Source of the DNA: an uncultured Clostridia bacterium
GTDB lineage: Bacteria > Bacillota > Clostridia > Oscillospirales > Oscillospiraceae
Assembly: GCA_937907715.1 (NCBI GenBank)
Contig: CALERM010000192.1
Coordinates: forward strand, 1 to 8,153
DNA: 8,153 nucleotides
Direction of reading: 5' to 3'
A program made the translations under genes and the position numbers. The first letter of the stretch is position 1. Each line of letters opens with the position of its first letter. Below the pieces are notes generated by a model that saw only the letters and a program-made list of their open reading frames with translations, searched no databases and was not told the DNA's origin. Shown here one piece after another: positions 6,353-8,153 of this stretch.

Positions 6353-6844
6353 ATGCGGAAACTGGCAGGATACTTTGCGGCGCTTGCCGCGCTGGCGCTG
6401 GCGGCCCGGTTCGGCGGGGGCGCGCAGGATGTGTCGGAGCTGGTGCCGGTGCAGGCGTTGGTGATCGATGCGCAGAATGGGGAAATTACCGTGAAGGCGG
6501 ATACGCAGGACGTGGGGCGCGGGGGAAGTCTCGATGCGGCGCTTTCCGATCTGCGCGCCGGGTGCGCGGGGACGCTTTTTACGCAGACGGCGGAGCATGT
6601 GATCGTGACGCAGAAGGCGTGGTTTTTGATGCCGCAGGTTTGCGTGAGCGCGCAGCTTCGCCCGGCGGCAAAATTATACCGCGCGGTGGGGCAGGAGATT
6701 CCGGCGGAGCGGGCGCTTTCGTTTTTGCAGGCGCATCCGGGAGAGCTGACGCTTTCCAGGGCGCGGGCGGCGCTGCTGGAAAACAGGCAGGTACAGGCGG
6801 CGGTGCTGGTGCAGACGGGAGGAGGCTTCCGGCTTGGAGAATAG
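6353..6844 (+). CDS. Short GerC-like spore germination protein without lipobox
   Basis: This 163-residue protein starts with a hydrophobic signal peptide or anchor (about residues 3-19, rich in Ala and Leu), then a soluble domain. The segment DVSELVPVQALVIDAQNGEITVKAD (26-50, cited for position) followed by a Gly-Ser-Leu and Ala-Leu pattern (57-64) and a histidine/valine strand (81-86) resembles the first domain of Ger(x)C proteins. Known GerC subunits are about 350-400 residues and are lipoproteins with a cysteine after the signal peptide; here there is no cysteine near the signal region, and only about the first third is present. The stop codon is intact and the next gene is coupled, so it looks like a genuinely short protein rather than a degraded one. 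The assignment rests on weak similarity plus position between the GerA- and GerB-type genes; it could also be an unrelated exported partner. Confidence 0.6.
   Translation: MRKLAGYFAALAALALAARFGGGAQDVSELVPVQALVIDAQNGEITVKADTQDVGRGGSLDAALSDLRAGCAGTLFTQTAEHVIVTQKAWFLMPQVCVSAQLRPAAKLYRAVGQEIPAERALSFLQAHPGELTLSRARAALLENRQVQAAVLVQTGGGFRLGE
6818..6825 (+). promoter_or_regulatory. Strong ribosome binding site for a TTG start of the GerB-like gene
   Basis: GGAGGAGG lies 8 nt before the TTG at 6834, inside the end of the GerC-like gene. It is the main support for the TTG start and for an 11-nt overlap of the two reading frames. The next in-frame ATG is at codon 18, inside the first membrane segment, and would cut away the conserved start of the protein. 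Confidence 0.8.
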
Positions 6845-7805
6845 GATTTCCGGACGGCAGGCGGGCGCGTGGGGCTTTTGCGCGATGAGCGTGCCGGCGG
6901 TTTTGACCTGCGCGGGGCTCGGTTGGGGCTGGGTGCTGCTGGGCTGCGCGGCGGCTGCGTGTTATCTATATATAAGTGGGACCTTGTCAAACGGCGCGGT
7001 GGATCTGATTGAATTGACGCAGGAGGCGTTCGGGAAGACATTGGGGCGCGCGCTTCTGGCGCTTGGCGGGGCGTTCTGCCTGTTGGCAGCGGCGCAGACG
7101 GCGCAAAGAGCTTCCATGGCGTTTCCAGACCAGACAAAGGTGCTGGCGGCTCCGGCGGTGGTTCTGCTGGCGGTTCTATCGAATCGAAAGGGCGCGCAGC
7201 AGGCGGCAAGAGCGTGCGGGGCGCTGTTTTTGCTGCTGGCAGGGCTGTATGCGGTGATTGTGTTGGCGGCGCTCAAAAATGTGGAGGTCCGTTGGATGAC
7301 GCCCTGGGGCGGAGCGAGACAGACGGTTCGGGTGATTCCGGCGATACTGAGTCTGGTGAGTCTTCGCTATCTGCCGGGAAGGCGCGAGCGGACAAAGGGC
7401 GGCTGGCTGGGCGCGCTGACGGTGCTTCCGGCAGCGCTCGCGGCGGTAACGGCAGGGTGTCTGTCTCCGAGGCTGACGCAGCAGCTGGAGCTGCCGTTTT
7501 ATACGGTGAGCCAGAGCCTTTCGGTGCTGGATGTGATGGAGCGCCTCGAACCGCTGGTTTCGGCGGCACTTCTGATGGGCTTCTTTGCGCTTGAGAGCCT
7601 GCTGCTTGCCGGCGCGCAGGCACAGCTGGGCAGAGCGTTGCCGCAGATCTTTGAAGCGCCGTGGGCAATCTGGGCGCTTGGCGTGCTGACGTTTGGACTG
7701 AGCTTTGCAGCCGGGCGGGTCGGTGAAAATGCATGGGCGTTGAGCGCGGCTGTATGTTGGGGGATTCTGCCGCTATTAACACAACTAATAGTAGCCATAA
7801 AATAA
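6834..7805 (+). CDS. GerB-type spore germination permease-like protein (germinant receptor B subunit)
   Basis: GerB-type proteins are polytopic members of the amino acid-polyamine-organocation superfamily and carry the likely germinant-binding site of the receptor. This 323-residue protein is almost wholly hydrophobic with about nine to ten possible membrane segments. It begins with ISGRQ (5-9), like the ISxRQ start of GerAB proteins, and has the best match in LELPFYTVSQSLSVLDVMER (218-237, cited for position) followed by LEPLVSAALLMGFF, which fits the conserved region before the penultimate segments. The length is below the usual 360-370, and loops appear short. Start is TTG, supported by an ideal ribosome binding site. 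It is the last gene of the operon in an A-C-B order. The family call is fairly secure; function as an active receptor is inferred from the operon. Confidence 0.82.
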   Translation: MENRISGRQAGAWGFCAMSVPAVLTCAGLGWGWVLLGCAAAACYLYISGTLSNGAVDLIELTQEAFGKTLGRALLALGGAFCLLAAAQTAQRASMAFPDQTKVLAAPAVVLLAVLSNRKGAQQAARACGALFLLLAGLYAVIVLAALKNVEVRWMTPWGGARQTVRVIPAILSLVSLRYLPGRRERTKGGWLGALTVLPAALAAVTAGCLSPRLTQQLELPFYTVSQSLSVLDVMERLEPLVSAALLMGFFALESLLLAGAQAQLGRALPQIFEAPWAIWALGVLTFGLSFAAGRVGENAWALSAAVCWGILPLLTQLIVAIK

Positions 7806-7829
7806 TTTGCAAAAATTCGAAAAAAAGGG

Positions 7830-7858
7830 TTGACAAACGGCTTTTGCTTTGATAATAT
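7830..7858 (+). promoter_or_regulatory. Tandem promoter P1 of the downstream rRNA-type operon
   Basis: A consensus -35 TTGACA (7830-7835), a 17-bp spacer and -10 TAATAT (7853-7858) preceded by TGA (extended -10). An A-rich stretch upstream (about 7811-7827) could serve as an UP element. The predicted start, 7 nt after the -10, is a G at 7865, within the palindrome CGAGCGCTCG (7862-7871). It starts only about 25 bp past the stop of the GerB-like gene. Confidence 0.8.
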
Positions 7859-7922
7859 ATGCGAGCGCTCGAGAGAGTGACAGCAAAGCGGATGTGAGTC
7901 GAGAAGAACTTCGAAAAAGATC

Positions 7923-8048
7923 GAAAAAAGTTCTTGACAAACAGATGAAGCTGTGCTAAACTAAACGAGTTCGCTGCGAGAGAGAAAACAATCGAAGCGG
8001 AACAAAATCACAAAAAGTTTTGAAGAGCCTGAAAAAAGTTCTTGACAA
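7923..8048 (+). repeat. Direct repeat carrying the -35 regions of P2 and P3
   Basis: The 18-bp sequence GAAAAAAGTTCTTGACAA occurs identically at 7923-7940 and 8031-8048, 108 bp apart. P1 has a looser version (A-rich run then GGTTGACAA). Together with similar GAG-rich sequence after each -10, this suggests that the promoter module arose by duplication. Confidence 0.85.
7934..7962 (+). promoter_or_regulatory. Tandem promoter P2 of the downstream rRNA-type operon
   Basis: A consensus -35 TTGACA (7934-7939), a 17-bp spacer and -10 TAAACT (7957-7962) preceded by TGC (extended -10). Upstream lies an A-rich block with a tandem TCGAAAAA repeat (from 7911 and 7921). The predicted start is a G at 7969. 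An 8-bp inverted repeat (7904-7911 with 7928-7935) overlaps the -35 edge. Confidence 0.8.
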
Positions 8049-8070
8049 GAGAAGCTTGATGTGATATAAT
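8042..8070 (+). promoter_or_regulatory. Tandem promoter P3 of the downstream rRNA-type operon
   Basis: A perfect sigma-A promoter: TTGACA (8042-8047), a 17-bp spacer, TATAAT (8065-8070), with TGA giving an extended -10. The predicted start is a G at 8077, at the base of a small stem (GCTCG at 8077-8081, CGAGC at 8086-8090). It is the strongest of the three by match to consensus and the nearest to the boxA-like sequence. Confidence 0.88.
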
Positions 8071-8110
8071 GAATAAGCTCGATTGCGAGCGAGCCGCTGA
8101 GAATGCGGAG

Positions 8111-8153
8111 TGCACCTTGTAAATTAAACAACGAGAAACATGAACAAACACCT
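8111..8153 (+). promoter_or_regulatory. rRNA leader with boxA-like antitermination sequence (16S gene expected just downstream)
   Basis: TGCACCTTGTAAATTAAACA (8111-8130) resembles the boxA region TGTTCTTTGAAAACTAAACA that precedes 16S rRNA in Firmicutes and binds the Nus antitermination proteins. It lies about 35 nt after the predicted P3 start. No open reading frame with a ribosome binding site follows before the window ends. The rRNA operon itself is not in the window, so its presence is inferred from the promoters and this leader. Confidence 0.68.

Larger units (their letters stand above)
7806..8153 (+). other. Gene-free, AT-rich control region between the germination operon and the presumed rRNA operon
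   Basis: This 348-bp stretch contains three tandem promoters and a rRNA-type leader and no credible coding sequence on either strand. Its base composition is much richer in A and T than the genes to the left. No stem followed by a T-run is seen after the GerB-like stop codon. Confidence 0.8.

Noticed and set aside
6961..6976. AT-rich CTATATATAAG inside the GerB-like gene considered as an internal promoter
   Set aside because: No matching -35 at the proper distance is seen, and the codons fit a Tyr-Leu-Tyr-Ile-Ser membrane segment of the protein.
6259..7209. Minus-strand open frame of about 316 codons, rich in Pro, Arg and Ser
   Set aside because: The composition is the typical antisense reading of GC-rich genes; it covers parts of three supported germination genes and has no convincing ribosome binding site.
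7862..7871. Palindrome CGAGCGCTCG considered as a terminator for the germination operon
   Set aside because: It has no loop or T-run and sits at the predicted start of P1, so it is better read as part of the initial transcribed region.
7894..7959. Small open frame of 21 codons starting with GTG in the promoter region
   Set aside because: It has no ribosome binding site, overlaps the P2 promoter, and its lysine- and arginine-rich content follows from the A-rich upstream element.

Overview
The window looks like a chromosomal piece of a GC-rich, spore-forming member of the Firmicutes, most likely a clostridial lineage of the Oscillospiraceae/Ruminococcaceae type. The reasons are a GerA-family spore germination operon, strong GGAGG-type ribosome binding sites, sigma-A type promoters, a FemX-type peptidoglycan bridge enzyme, and GC-rich genes next to sharply AT-rich control regions. 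The taxonomic placement is inference.

The left part (1-4764) is one minus-strand unit read from right to left: a FemX/FemAB-family peptidoglycan aminoacyltransferase, an alanine-racemase-family protein, the tRNA-modifying GTPase MnmE, and a NifS/IscS-type cysteine desulfurase. The gaps are 12, 25 and 60 nt and the unit ends at a 10-bp hairpin at the window edge (1-24). The first two genes point to cell-wall precursor chemistry. The last two can converge on the wobble uridine of tRNA, where MnmE installs the carbon-5 group and a cysteine desulfurase supplies sulfur for 2-thiolation.

A 161-bp divergent region (4765-4925) holds a vegetative-type promoter with extended -10 for the leftward operon, a hairpin in its leader, and a sigma-G-like promoter candidate for the rightward operon.

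The right part (4926-7805) is a compact rightward three-gene operon resembling a germinant receptor: a GerA-type subunit, a short secreted GerC-like protein without a lipobox, and a GerB-type membrane permease-like subunit. The order A-C-B, the small C protein and the slightly short B protein make this an atypical receptor.

The last 348 bp (7806-8153) contain no gene. They hold three tandem promoters with the same layout (TTGACA, 17-bp spacer, TGN-extended -10) about 105 bp apart, followed by a boxA-like antitermination sequence. This is the typical upstream region of a ribosomal RNA operon, whose 16S gene should begin just beyond the window. No terminator is visible between the germination operon and these promoters.

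I did not find a CRISPR array, insertion sequence, phage gene or defence system. The most interesting points are the triple rRNA-type promoter array, the reduced germinant receptor with a non-lipidated C subunit, and the divergent racemase coupled to the FemX gene.
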